Part shown: in pieces, positions 18,153 through 26,624 of the stretch
Layout of the letters: the number at the start of each line of letters is the position of its first letter
Numbering within the stretch: position 1 is the first letter of the stretch
DNA from: Dryocola sp031988645
Lineage (GTDB): Bacteria; Pseudomonadota; Gammaproteobacteria; Enterobacterales; Enterobacteriaceae
Reading direction: 5' to 3'
DNA length: 64,000 bases
NCBI RefSeq assembly: GCF_051307045.1
Contig: NZ_CP150452.1
Span: forward strand, 4,154,001-4,218,000
Translations under genes and position numbers: made by a program
Notes under the pieces: generated by a model
What the model saw: only the letters and a program-made list of their open reading frames with translations
Database searches by the model: none
What the model was told of the DNA's origin: nothing

Positions 18153-18929
18153 ATGTCCAGCCGTCTGTCGGTAGTGATGATCGCCAAAAACGCGGCGGAT
18201 ATTCTGCCGGACTGCCTGGCGTCTGTGGCCTGGGCGGACGAGGTGGTCCTGCTGGATTCGGGCAGCTCTGATGCGACCCTTGCTATCGCCCGTCAGGCCG
18301 GCGTAAAAGTCTTCATCGATGAAAACTGGCGGGGTTTTGGCATACAGCGCCAGCGCGCCCAGGACTACGCCTGCGGCGACTATATTTTGATGATCGACAC
18401 CGACGAGCGGGTGACCCCCGAGCTTGCCGCCGCGCTAAAAGCTGTCCTTGCCAACCCACAGCCTGACGCCGTTTACAGCATTGCTCGCCGCAACCTTTTT
18501 CTGGGCCGTTTTATGCGCCACAGCGGCTGGTATCCGGACCGGGTAACCCGTCTCTATGCCCGCGAACGCTACCGTTACAACGACAGCCAGGTTCATGAGT
18601 CATTAGAGGCTCCCGGCGCAAAAATCATCGCGCTTGAAGGAGATTTGCTGCATCTGACCTGTCGCGATTTCGCAAGCTTCCAGCGTAAGCAGCTGAGCTA
18701 CGCAACGGCATGGGCCCATGAGCGTCATCAGCGCGGTAAAAAAGTCTCGCTGGCCGGCATTTTCGGCCACACTTTGGGGGCCTTCTGCAAAACGCTGCTT
18801 TTACGTGCCGGTTTTCTTGATGGCAAACAGGGCTGGCTATTAGCGGTAGTTAACGCGCAGTATACGTTTAATAAGTACACTGAACTCTGGGCCTTAAACC
18901 AGGGCTATACGGAAAAAGAGCAGCTATGA
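18153..18929 (+). CDS. waaE: LPS core glucosyltransferase WaaE (GT2)
   Basis: A 258-residue GT2 protein. SVVMIAKNAADILPDCLASV, LLDSGSSDAT and the DxD-type MIDTDERVTPEL define it, and HLTCRDFASFQRKQLSYATAWAHERH is typical of the WaaE/KdtX group. In Klebsiella, Serratia and Proteus, WaaE transfers beta-glucose to HepI of the inner core. E. coli K-12 lacks it, so its presence between waaA and coaD marks a Klebsiella/Serratia-type core. ATG at 18153 chosen; a TTG lies one codon earlier. Its stop overlaps the coaD start (ATGA). Confidence 0.88.
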   Translation: MSSRLSVVMIAKNAADILPDCLASVAWADEVVLLDSGSSDATLAIARQAGVKVFIDENWRGFGIQRQRAQDYACGDYILMIDTDERVTPELAAALKAVLANPQPDAVYSIARRNLFLGRFMRHSGWYPDRVTRLYARERYRYNDSQVHESLEAPGAKIIALEGDLLHLTCRDFASFQRKQLSYATAWAHERHQRGKKVSLAGIFGHTLGAFCKTLLLRAGFLDGKQGWLLAVVNAQYTFNKYTELWALNQGYTEKEQL

Positions 18930-19411
18930 GCACCCGAGCGATTTACCCCGGTACTTTTGATCCCATCACGAACGGTCATCTGGATATCGTGAGGCGCGCA
19001 GCCATGATGTTTGACTCCATCATTCTCGCTATCGCCAACAGCCCGCACAAAAAAACGATGTTCTCCCTTGATGAACGCGTAGCGCTAGCCAGGCAGGTAA
19101 CGGCGCATCTGCCGAACGTTGAGGTGGTGGGATTTAGCGATCTGATGGCGAATTTTGCGAAGGCGCAGCAGGCCAACGTTCTGGTTCGGGGTTTACGCAC
19201 GGCGGCGGATTTCGAATACGAAATGCAGCTCGCCCACATGAACCGTCACCTGATGCCGGAGCTGGAGAGCGTTTTCCTGATGCCTTCTAAAGAGTGGTCT
19301 TTTGTTTCTTCTTCGCTGGTAAAAGAAGTGGCGCGCCACCACGGCGATGTCGCGCATTTTCTGCCCGAGCCCGTCTGTCAGGCTCTGCTTGAGAAGCTAA
19401 AGCAGCTTTAA
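18926..19411 (+). CDS. coaD: Phosphopantetheine adenylyltransferase
   Basis: A 161-residue nucleotidyltransferase of the penultimate step of coenzyme A synthesis: 4'-phosphopantetheine plus ATP gives dephospho-CoA. The N-terminal IYPGTFDPITNGHLDI holds the (T/H)xGH motif and SFVSSSLVKEVARHHGDV the C-terminal nucleotide-binding motif. Full length compared with E. coli (159). It overlaps waaE by 4 bases, and its TAA overlaps the stop of convergent mutM by 3-4 bases. Confidence 0.97.
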   Translation: MSTRAIYPGTFDPITNGHLDIVRRAAMMFDSIILAIANSPHKKTMFSLDERVALARQVTAHLPNVEVVGFSDLMANFAKAQQANVLVRGLRTAADFEYEMQLAHMNRHLMPELESVFLMPSKEWSFVSSSLVKEVARHHGDVAHFLPEPVCQALLEKLKQL

Positions 19412-20217
19412 TGCTGGCAGTTTCGGCAATAGAAAGTGCTGCGCTGGGCGTGCTTACCGGCCATCACAGGCGCGCCGCAAACTCTGCACGGCTTCCCTTC
19501 TCGTCCGTAAACCTGCAGCTCCTGCGCGAAATAACCGGGCTTACCGTCAGACTGTAAAAAGTCTTTTAGCGTCGTTCCGCCCTGCTCAATCGATCTTAAC
19601 AACACCGCTTTGATCACTTTCACCAGCAGCTCGCATTCGCTTTTTGACAATGACTGCGCGGCGCGATCGGGGTGGATCCCGGCGGCAAACAGCGATTCGC
19701 TGGCATAGATATTTCCGACGCCCACCACCAGCCTGTTATCCATCAGCCAGGGTTTAATGGCGGTTTTCTTCTTAGCGGACTTTTCACGCAGGTATTCGGC
19801 ATTGAATTCTTCATGCAGCGGCTCCGGCCCGAGATGCGCCAGCACGCTGCTTCCCTCCAGCTCCTTAACCCACAGCCAGGCGCCGAAGCGACGCGGATCG
19901 GTATAACGCAGCACTTTGCCGTTGCTCATCACCAGATCGACATGGTCATGCTTTTCCGCGGGCCGCTCCTCAGGAAGAATACGTAAGCTGCCGGACATAC
20001 CGAGGTGGATAATAATCCAGCCGTCCGGCAGTTCGAGCAGCAGATATTTAGCCCGCCGCTGAACGCTCAAGACCGGCTTGTCGCTCAGAGCGTGAATCTC
20101 ATCGGAAACAGGCCAGCGCAGGCGACCGTTGCGCACGACGGCGTGCAGGATGGTTGCGCCTACCAGATGCGGTTCAATGCCGCGGCGGCTGGTTTCAACT
20201 TCAGGTAACTCTGGCAT
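19408..20217 (-). CDS. mutM: Formamidopyrimidine-DNA glycosylase
   Basis: A 269-residue base-excision repair enzyme (Fpg) that removes 8-oxoguanine and nicks the strand. The mature N-terminus must be Pro2-Glu3, so the start is the ATG of MPELPEVETSRRG at 20217, not the longer open frame. H2TH-region residues NRLVVGVGNIYASESLF and the C-terminal zinc finger CRVCG...FYCRNCQ are present. It follows rpmB-rpmG on the minus strand, as in E. coli, with a terminator-like hairpin between. Confidence 0.97.
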   Translation of the reverse strand: MPELPEVETSRRGIEPHLVGATILHAVVRNGRLRWPVSDEIHALSDKPVLSVQRRAKYLLLELPDGWIIIHLGMSGSLRILPEERPAEKHDHVDLVMSNGKVLRYTDPRRFGAWLWVKELEGSSVLAHLGPEPLHEEFNAEYLREKSAKKKTAIKPWLMDNRLVVGVGNIYASESLFAAGIHPDRAAQSLSKSECELLVKVIKAVLLRSIEQGGTTLKDFLQSDGKPGYFAQELQVYGREGKPCRVCGAPVMAGKHAQRSTFYCRNCQH

Positions 20218-20248
20218 TTCTCCTCCGGGTATAAAGCGCAAAACAAAA

Positions 20249-20274
20249 AAACCCCGCCGAAGCGAGGTTTTTCA
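20249..20274 (-). terminator. Terminator after rpmG
   Basis: On the minus strand AAAACCTCGC-TTCG-GCGGGGTTTTTTT forms a stem with a UUCG tetraloop and T-run, 16 bases after the rpmG stop. It probably lowers read-through into mutM. Confidence 0.75.
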
Positions 20275-20289
20275 TCAAAGTCACTGAAA

Positions 20290-20457
20290 TTATTTAATTT
20301 TAGCTTCTTTGTACAGTACGTGTTGACGAACAACTGGATCGAACTTTTTCAGTTCCAGTTTTTCCGGCTTAGTACGTTTGTTCTTCGTGGTGGTATAGAA
20401 GTGACCAGTACCAGCAGAAGAAACCAGCTTGATCTTCTCGCGAACACCTTTAGCCAT
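20290..20457 (-). CDS. rpmG: 50S ribosomal protein L33
   Basis: A 55-residue basic protein beginning [20 protein letters not shown] and ending LYKEAKIK, as in E. coli L33. It binds near the E site of the large subunit. The zinc-binding cysteines of some L33 forms are absent, as in the E. coli protein. It lies 13 bases after rpmB in the rpmB-rpmG operon. Confidence 0.98.
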
Positions 20458-20470
20458 GACTTAGTTCCTC

Positions 20471-20707
20471 TTAGTACTTCTCGCCACGGGTACGAAGATC
20501 GGCCAGAACCGTTTCGATACCCTTCTTATCAATTACACGCATACCTTTAGCAGATACACGCAGTGTGACAAAACGCTTCTCGCTCTCAACCCAGAAACGG
20601 TGAGAGTGCAGGTTCGGCAGGAAACGGCGTTTGGTCGCGTTCATTGCGTGGGAACGGTTATTACCGGTCACCGGACGCTTGCCAGTAACTTGGCAGACTC
20701 GGGACAT
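20471..20707 (-). CDS. rpmB: 50S ribosomal protein L28
   Basis: A 78-residue basic protein starting MSRVCQVTGKRPVTGNNRSH, the same length and nearly the same sequence as E. coli L28, a large-subunit protein. First gene of rpmB-rpmG. Upstream on the minus strand are a good promoter (20852-20880) and a leader with two hairpins. Confidence 0.98.
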   Translation of the reverse strand: MSRVCQVTGKRPVTGNNRSHAMNATKRRFLPNLHSHRFWVESEKRFVTLRVSAKGMRVIDKKGIETVLADLRTRGEKY

Positions 20708-20782
20708 GTCTATTCTCCAAAAATCAAATTAGCTCGAGCTTCGTATAGGGTTATGGCGCCTCGTCAGGCTGCAAGCCTGGTC

Positions 20783-20814
20783 CCTGGCGGTTCAATGTGA
20801 ACCACAGTGCCAGG
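20783..20814 (-). promoter_or_regulatory. Nested inverted repeat in the rpmB leader
   Basis: CCTGGC, GGTTCA, a 3-base loop, TGAACC, a 5-base bulge and GCCAGG form a long imperfect hairpin in the 5' untranslated region between the candidate rpmB start site near 20845 and the gene. A second small hairpin (AGGCT-TGC-AGCCT) lies just downstream in transcript order. It could end radC read-through or form a control structure in the L28 leader. Confidence 0.5.
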
Positions 20815-20851
20815 CGCATAATGCCAAACCCGAGATTCTCAAAGGTGGCGT

Positions 20852-20880
20852 AGTATACGCTGCCTGACGCATGTGCTCAA
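20852..20880 (-). promoter_or_regulatory. Sigma-70 type promoter for rpmB-rpmG
   Basis: On the minus strand TTGAGC and TATACT are separated by exactly 17 bases, a near-consensus promoter. It lies between the radC stop and rpmB and gives a leader of about 138 bases. Confidence 0.7.
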
Positions 20881-20922
20881 GTCCCGAACAGACAAAGATC
20901 CCCAAGGATCGCGCAAATCGGC

Positions 20923-21612
20923 TTAAATCCACCCACGTTCAGCAAAAGAAACGTACTCTCCGCGACCGATAACCAGATGGTCAAGCACGCGAATTTCCAT
21001 AAAAAGGCAGGCTTTCACGATACGTTCGGTAATGGCACGGTCAGCTTTGCTCGGTTCGGCCCTACCCGACGGGTGATTATGCGCAAGAATGACCGCCGCT
21101 GCATTAGATTTCATCGCTTCGCGCACAATTTCTCGCGGGTGCACCTCTACGTGATTCAGCGTGCCGGAAAACATAGCCGCGTGTTTAATAATTCGGTGCT
21201 GGTTATCGAGGAATATCACCATAAAGATCTCACGTTCCTCCGTGGTCAGCTGGCTCTGGATAAATTCCCGCACCGTATCAGGCCGGGTTAGCGTGAGCTC
21301 TTCTACTCCCCGCGAGGAGTAATAGCGCCTTGCCAGTTCCGCAATCGCGTTTAGCTGGGTGTATTTCGCCTCGCCGATGCCTTTAATGTCCTTAAACTGC
21401 GAATAGTCTGCGGACAGCAGCCCACTCAGTGAACCAAATTTTTCCAGAAGGCCGGTCGCCAGGGCCAGTACGTTGATGTCCCTTAACCCCGTGCGTAAAA
21501 AGAGCGCCAGCAGTTCTACGTCAGTCAGTGAGCTGACGCCGAATTTGAGGAGCTTCTCACGCGGCAACCCGCTTTTATCCCAGTCCTTTTTTACATCCAT
21601 ATTGGCCTCCAC
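20923..21612 (-). CDS. radC: RadC family JAB/MPN domain protein
   Basis: A 229-residue protein. An N-terminal helix-hairpin-helix region (FKDIKGIGEAKYTQL, about 75) is followed by the JAB1/MPN metalloprotease-like domain with VEVHPREI and LAHNHPSGRAEPSKAD (HxH...D metal site, about 177). The early claim of a role in recombinational repair was later withdrawn in E. coli; the true function is unknown. The first residues differ from E. coli and an ATG at 21600 (MDVKKDW) is an alternative start. Divergent from coaBC; upstream of rpmB on the same strand. Confidence 0.92.
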   Translation of the reverse strand: MEANMDVKKDWDKSGLPREKLLKFGVSSLTDVELLALFLRTGLRDINVLALATGLLEKFGSLSGLLSADYSQFKDIKGIGEAKYTQLNAIAELARRYYSSRGVEELTLTRPDTVREFIQSQLTTEEREIFMVIFLDNQHRIIKHAAMFSGTLNHVEVHPREIVREAMKSNAAAVILAHNHPSGRAEPSKADRAITERIVKACLFMEIRVLDHLVIGRGEYVSFAERGWI

Positions 21613-21761
21613 ATCCCTTTGTGCGGCTATTGTGCATGACTCCCGGAGCGCTCGCGACCGGGAGATTTTCAGCGTGCGGGATATCTCGCAAACTGCAAAA
21701 AGTCGTGTTCTAAGGAGTGTGATAAAATAAGCCCACGATTCAGACTTCCGGTGGAAAAATC

Positions 21762-22977
21762 ATGATGGGGCTTTCCGGCAAAAAAATTGTTCTGTGCGTT
21801 AGCGGCGGCATCGCGGCTTATAAAACGCCTGAACTGGTGCGTCGTCTGCGCGATCGCGGAGCAGATGTGCGTGTGGCAATGACCGAGGCGGCAAAAGCCT
21901 TCATTACGCCATTGAGCCTGCAGGCCGTATCCGGGTATCCGGTCTCAGAAAGCTTGCTCGATCCCGCAGCGGAAGCCGCAATGGGCCATATCGAATTAGG
22001 CAAATGGGCGGACTTAGTTATTCTCGCGCCCGCCACCGCCGACCTGATTGCCCGCGTGGCGGCAGGTATGGCGAATGATTTAGTGAGCACCATTTGTCTG
22101 GCAACGCCCGCTCCCGTCGCGATTGTTCCCGCCATGAACCAGCAGATGTACCGGGCGGCGGCAACCCAGCACAACCTTGAGCTGCTGGCTTCCCGCGGTT
22201 TACTGACCTGGGGGCCGGACAGCGGCAGCCAGGCATGCGGCGATGTCGGCCCAGGCCGCATGCTCGACCCGTTAGATATCGTGGAGCTGGCCGTAGGTCA
22301 TTTTAGCATCGTCAAAGATCTGCAACATCTTAACGTCATGATTACGGCCGGGGCCGACCCGGGAACGACTCGACCCGGTACGCTACATCACCAACGACAG
22401 CTCGGGAAAAATGGGATATGCGATTGCCGCCGCCGCCGCCGCGCGAGGCGCCAGCGTGACGCTGGTTTCCGGCCCGGTATCCCTACCGACGCCGGCAGGC
22501 GTGAAACGCATTGACGTCACCTCTGCTCTGGAAATGGAAGCCTGCGTTCAACAGAATGTGTCGGGTCAGCATATTTTTATCGGCTGCGCAGCCGTAGCAG
22601 ACTACCGCGCCGCAAGCGTCGCCGATGAAAAAATCAAAAAGCAAGGCGATGAAATTACGCTAAAAATGGTTAAAAACCCGGATATCGTTGCCGGCGTCGC
22701 CGCGCTTGCGCAAAACCGGCCTTATGTTGTTGGGTTTGCCGCCGAAACTATTAATGTGGAAGAATACGCCCGACAAAAGCGTATCCGAAAAAACCTCGAC
22801 CTGATTTGCGCCAATGATGTATCACAAACAGGTCAGGGATTTAACAGCGAAAGCAACGCGTTACACCTTTTCTGGCAGGAGGGAGATAAAGTCTTACCCC
22901 TTGAGCGTAAGTCACTCCTTGGCCATCTTTTATTGGACGAGATCGTTATCCGTTATGATGAAAAAAATCGACGTTAA
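21762..22977 (+). CDS. coaBC: Bifunctional phosphopantothenoylcysteine decarboxylase/synthetase, interrupted by a +1 base at GGCC
   Basis: Also called dfp; essential for coenzyme A synthesis. The CoaC flavoprotein half has SGGIAAYKTPELVRRL, MGHIELGKWADL (active-site His) and PAMNQQMY, and the substrate clamp ACGDVGPGRM. The CoaB half has NDSSGKMGYAIA, KMVKNPDIV and VGFAAET. The frame breaks at 22350-22355, where GGGGCC stands in the ITAGPTREP region in place of GGGCC. Removing one G joins the halves into 404 residues (E. coli 406). Probable sequence error. The end overlaps dut by 23 bases. Confidence 0.94.
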
Positions 22978-23413
22978 GATTCTGGACCCGCGTGTGGGTC
23001 AGCAGTTCCCACTGCCGACTTATGCTACTACCGGCTCGGCCGGGCTCGATCTGCGTGCGTGTCTGGACGCTGCCGTAGAGCTGGCGCCGGGCGTAACCAC
23101 GCTGGTGCCAACCGGACTCGCCATTCATATCGGCGATCCGTCTCTGGCCGCCGTCATTCTGCCACGCTCGGGCCTTGGCCATAAACACGGCGTGGTTCTT
23201 GGCAACCTGGTCGGGCTGATAGATTCTGATTATCAGGGCCAGTTGATGGTATCCGTCTGGAATCGCGGGCAGGATAGCTTCACTATCGAGCCGGGCGAGC
23301 GTATCGCGCAGATGGTGTTCGTGCCCGTTGTGCAAGCCGAATTCAACCTGGTCGAAGATTTTGATACCAGCGACCGTGGCGAAGGCGGCTTTGGCCATTC
23401 CGGCCGTCAGTAA
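22955..23413 (+). CDS. dut: Deoxyuridine 5'-triphosphate nucleotidohydrolase
   Basis: A 152-residue trimeric dUTPase, the exact E. coli length. It hydrolyses dUTP to dUMP and keeps uracil out of DNA. The start MMKKIDVKILDPRVG at 22955 matches E. coli and lies inside the end of coaBC. Conserved motifs are GSAGLDLRA, PRSGLGHKHG, GLIDSDYQG and the C-terminal RGEGGFGHSG, which closes over the active site. slmA follows after 122 bases. Confidence 0.97.
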   Translation: MMKKIDVKILDPRVGQQFPLPTYATTGSAGLDLRACLDAAVELAPGVTTLVPTGLAIHIGDPSLAAVILPRSGLGHKHGVVLGNLVGLIDSDYQGQLMVSVWNRGQDSFTIEPGERIAQMVFVPVVQAEFNLVEDFDTSDRGEGGFGHSGRQ

Positions 23414-23535
23414 ACTCGTTTTATAAACGTAACCACACGCGTTCATAACGTTAAAACAGACCGCAAGCGACATGCCTGCGGGCGCTGTGTGGCTGCTTGC
23501 CTGGCAGGTGTTTTATTTCAGGGGTATTTTACAAC

Positions 23536-24132
23536 ATGGCAGAAAAACAAACTGCGAAAAGGAATCGTCGCGAGGAAATACTTCAGTCTCTGGCCCAGAT
23601 GCTTGAATCCAGTGACGGTAGCCAGCGCATCACTACCGCTAAACTTGCAGCCACGGTGGGCGTTTCTGAAGCGGCGCTGTATCGCCATTTTCCCAGCAAA
23701 ACGAAGATGTTCGACAGCCTTATCGAATTTATTGAAGACAGCCTGATAACCCGCATCAATCTCATCCTGAAAGATGAAAAAGATACGCTGGCTCGTCTGC
23801 GCCTTATCGTCCTGCTGGTGCTGGGCTTCGGTGAAAAGAATCCGGGCCTGACGCGAATCCTGACCGGGCATGCGCTGATGTTTGAGCAGGATCGCTTACA
23901 GGGCCGCATCAACCAGCTGTTTGAACGCATCGAGGTGCAGCTACGGCAGGTGATGCGCGAGAAAAAAATGCGTGAAGGGGAAGGCTACAGTACGGATGAA
24001 GCGCTGCTGGCCAGCCAGCTGCTGGCGTTCTGCGAAGGGATGCTTTCTCGCTTTGTACGCAGTGAATTTCGCTATTCGCCGACGGACGATTTTGATACCC
24101 GCTGGCCGTTAATCGCCGCGCAGCTTCGTTAG
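23536..24132 (+). CDS. slmA: Nucleoid occlusion factor SlmA
   Basis: A 198-residue TetR-family DNA-binding protein that blocks FtsZ ring assembly over the nucleoid. MAEKQTAKRNRREEIL is the conserved start; the open frame runs 13 codons further up but is not conserved there. The helix-turn-helix is TTAKLAATVGVSEAALYRHFPSK (about 37-59). Length and sequence match E. coli SlmA (198). A terminator shared with convergent pyrE follows. Confidence 0.97.
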   Translation: MAEKQTAKRNRREEILQSLAQMLESSDGSQRITTAKLAATVGVSEAALYRHFPSKTKMFDSLIEFIEDSLITRINLILKDEKDTLARLRLIVLLVLGFGEKNPGLTRILTGHALMFEQDRLQGRINQLFERIEVQLRQVMREKKMREGEGYSTDEALLASQLLAFCEGMLSRFVRSEFRYSPTDDFDTRWPLIAAQLR

Positions 24133-24135
24133 ATT

Positions 24136-24160
24136 AAAAAGGGCCTGTCAAAGGCCCTTG
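24136..24160. terminator. Bidirectional terminator between slmA and pyrE
   Basis: AAAAAGGGCC-TGTCA-AAGGCCCTT forms a stem between the convergent genes, with A/T runs flanking it. Confidence 0.65.
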
Positions 24161-24164
24161 TTAC

Positions 24165-24806
24165 TTATACGCCGTACTGAGCGCGGTATTCCTGCACCGC
24201 GGCCAGATGATCGGCCATCTCGGGTTTTTCTTCCAGATACGCAATCAAATCCTTCAGGGTGATAATCGAGATCACCTGGCAGTGATAATCACGCTCAACT
24301 TCCTGAATGGCGGAGATTTCGCCACGCCCGCGCTCCTGGCGGTCCAGCGAAATCAATACGCCCGCAAGCGTTGCGCCGTTTGCGGCGATGATTTCCATAG
24401 ATTCACGAATCGCAGTGCCGGCGGTGATAACGTCATCCACCAGCATTACGCGGCCCTGCAGAGCGCTGCCTACCAGGTTGCCGCCTTCGCCATGATCTTT
24501 GGCTTCTTTACGATTAAAGCAGTAAGGCACGTCACGCTCATGATGTTCTGCCAGCGCAACGGCGGTGGTCGTTGCGATAGGAATGCCTTTGTAGGCAGGC
24601 CCAAACAGCAAATCAAAATCAATACCGGAATCCATTAGCGCGGCGGCGTAAAAACGGCCCAGCAGTGCCAGATCGCGCCCGGTATTAAACAGCCCGGCAT
24701 TGAAGAAATAGGGGCTGGTGCGCCCGGATTTCAGCGTAAATTCGCCAAACTTCAGTACCTGCTTGTTAAGCGCAAATTCAATAAACTGGCGCTGATACGG
24801 TTTCAT
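24165..24806 (-). CDS. pyrE: Orotate phosphoribosyltransferase
   Basis: A 213-residue enzyme that makes orotidine 5'-monophosphate from orotate and PRPP in pyrimidine synthesis. The PRPP-binding motif is VMLVDDVITAGTAIRES (about 119-135), and LFGPAYKGIPIA is also conserved. Full length as in E. coli. It lies downstream of rph on the minus strand behind an attenuator, and in E. coli UTP-dependent transcription-translation coupling in rph controls it. Confidence 0.97.
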   Translation of the reverse strand: MKPYQRQFIEFALNKQVLKFGEFTLKSGRTSPYFFNAGLFNTGRDLALLGRFYAAALMDSGIDFDLLFGPAYKGIPIATTTAVALAEHHERDVPYCFNRKEAKDHGEGGNLVGSALQGRVMLVDDVITAGTAIRESMEIIAANGATLAGVLISLDRQERGRGEISAIQEVERDYHCQVISIITLKDLIAYLEEKPEMADHLAAVQEYRAQYGV

Positions 24807-24835
24807 GGATTCGCTCCTTTATGTTTCTGTAGGCA

Positions 24836-24863
24836 TAAAAAAGGCGACTGCTTTAGTCGCCTT
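24836..24863 (-). terminator. rph-pyrE attenuator
   Basis: On the minus strand AAGGCGACTAAAGCAGTCGCCTT is followed by a run of Ts. It lies between the rph stop and the pyrE start, at the place of the known intercistronic pyrE attenuator, where UTP shortage slows RNA polymerase, keeps ribosomes close behind and prevents termination. Confidence 0.88.
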
Positions 24864-24868
24864 AAAAA

Positions 24869-25585
24869 TCAATTTTCTAACGCCGCCTTCTGCGACGTGA
24901 CGATCGATTCAATTCCCCCTCGCGCCAGCGCCAGCAGCGTCAGCAACTCTTCGTGGGAGAACGGCTCGCCTTCGGCGGTGCCCTGAATCTCAATCATGCG
25001 GCCATCTTCCATCATCACAACGTTCATGTCGGTTTCAGCGGCAGAATCTTCAACGTATTCCAGATCGCACACCGCTTCTCCATTGACGATGCCAACGGAA
25101 ACCGCTGCAACCATTCCTTTCATCGGGTTGGCTTTCAGCTTGCCGGTTGCCACCAGCTTGTTCAACGCGTCGGCCAGCGCAACGCAGGCGCCGGTGATGG
25201 ATGCAGTGCGGGTGCCGCCGTCGGCCTGCAGCACATCGCAATCCAGGGTGATGGTGTATTCGCCAAGCGTTTTTAAATCCACGGCCGCGCGCAAAGAACG
25301 GGCGATCAGACGCTGGATTTCCAGGGTACGGCCGCCCTGCTTGCCTTTCGCCGCTTCGCGAGCGTTACGGCTGTGGGTGGAACGCGGCAGCATGCCGTAT
25401 TCGGCGGTGATCCAACCTTGTCCCTGACCTTTCAGAAAGCGCGGCACGCCTTCTTCAACGGTGGCGGTGCACAGGACTTTGGTATCGCCAAATTCGACCA
25501 GCACGGAACCTTCAGCGTGTTTGGTGTAATTACGGGTCAGGGTGACTGGGCGCACTTGTTCGGCGCTACGACCTGATGGACGCAT
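24869..25585 (-). CDS. rph: Ribonuclease PH
   Basis: A 238-residue phosphorolytic 3'-5' exoribonuclease that trims tRNA 3' ends. MRPSGRSAEQVRPVTLTRNY is the conserved start at 25585. The RNase PH core motifs are present (GTKVLCTATVEE-like GDTKVLCTATVEE, RSTHSRN, CDVLQADGGTRTASITG). The frame is intact to the end, unlike E. coli K-12, where a frameshift truncates rph and lowers pyrE expression. It is divergent from yicC and cotranscribed with pyrE. Confidence 0.97.
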   Translation of the reverse strand: MRPSGRSAEQVRPVTLTRNYTKHAEGSVLVEFGDTKVLCTATVEEGVPRFLKGQGQGWITAEYGMLPRSTHSRNAREAAKGKQGGRTLEIQRLIARSLRAAVDLKTLGEYTITLDCDVLQADGGTRTASITGACVALADALNKLVATGKLKANPMKGMVAAVSVGIVNGEAVCDLEYVEDSAAETDMNVVMMEDGRMIEIQGTAEGEPFSHEELLTLLALARGGIESIVTSQKAALEN

Positions 25586-25708
25586 GGGCTTATCTCCGGC
25601 TAAAACGAATGTGGCGCGCATTATACGGACTTCGAGCGCTTATTCCTATCCTGCCCGGCCAGGCATGGCTATAATCCCCCCATCCATTGCTCTATACGGT
25701 AACGATTT

Positions 25709-26572
25709 ATGATCCGCAGTATGACCGCCTATGCCCGCCGTGAAGTAAAAGGCGAATGGGGCAGCGCCTCCTGGGAGTTACGTTCGGTAAACCAGCGTTA
25801 TCTCGAAACTTATATCCGCATGCCGGAACAGTTCCGTAGCCTTGAACCTGTGGCTCGCGAACGCATCCGTTCTCGCTTAACCCGCGGGAAAATCGAATGT
25901 AATCTTCGCTTCGAGCCTGACGCCCGTGCGCAAAGCTCCCTGTTGCTCAACGAAAAGCTGGCCAAACAGCTCGTTGAAGCCGCAAACTGGGTCAAAATGC
26001 AAAGCGACGAAGGCGAAATCAACCCGGTTGATATTTTACGCTGGCCGGGCGTGATGTCCGCAGCGGAGCAGGATCTGGACGCCATTGCCGCCGAAATCCT
26101 GGCCGCGCTGGACGGCGCGCTGGATGACTTCATCGTTGCCCGCGAAACGGAAGGCGAGGCGCTGAAGGCTTTGATCGAGCAGCGCCTTGAAGGCGTGAGC
26201 GCTGAAGTAGTTAAAGTGCGCGCGCAGATGCCTGAAGTGGTTAAATGGCAGCGCGAACGTCTGGTAAGCAAGCTCGAAGAAGCCCAGGTTCAGCTTGAAA
26301 ACACGCGCCTTGAGCAAGAGCTGGTTCTCATGGTGCAACGCATCGACGTTGCTGAAGAGCTGGATCGTCTGGAAGCGCACGTTAAAGAGACGTACAACAT
26401 CCTGAAGAAAAAAGAGGCCGTTGGCCGTCGCCTCGACTTTATGATGCAGGAGTTCAACCGCGAGTCGAACACCCTGGCCTCGAAATCCATCAACGCTGAC
26501 GTGACTAACTCCGCCATTGAACTCAAGGTGCTGATTGAGCAAATGCGCGAACAGATTCAGAACATCGAATAA
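25709..26572 (+). CDS. yicC: YicC family endoribonuclease
   Basis: A 287-residue protein. MIRSMTAYARREVKGEWGSASWELRSVNQRYLE is the conserved N-terminal block, and the C-terminal DUF1732 block RRLDFMMQEFNRESNTLASKS ends it. In E. coli YicC is reported as an RNase involved in small-RNA turnover, including RyhB; the mechanism is less settled than for classical RNases. Length equals E. coli. Divergent from rph, and a terminator follows. Confidence 0.95.
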   Translation: MIRSMTAYARREVKGEWGSASWELRSVNQRYLETYIRMPEQFRSLEPVARERIRSRLTRGKIECNLRFEPDARAQSSLLLNEKLAKQLVEAANWVKMQSDEGEINPVDILRWPGVMSAAEQDLDAIAAEILAALDGALDDFIVARETEGEALKALIEQRLEGVSAEVVKVRAQMPEVVKWQRERLVSKLEEAQVQLENTRLEQELVLMVQRIDVAEELDRLEAHVKETYNILKKKEAVGRRLDFMMQEFNRESNTLASKSINADVTNSAIELKVLIEQMREQIQNIE

Positions 26573-26589
26573 CCCAGCTTTGCCGATGC

Positions 26590-26613
26590 AAGCCCGCTCT
26601 GCGCGGGCTTTTT
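26590..26613 (+). terminator. Terminator after yicC
   Basis: AAGCCCGC-TCT-GCGCGGGCTTTTT forms a GC-rich stem with a T-run, 17 bases past the yicC stop. Confidence 0.8.
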
Positions 26614-26624
26614 AATGTCCACAA

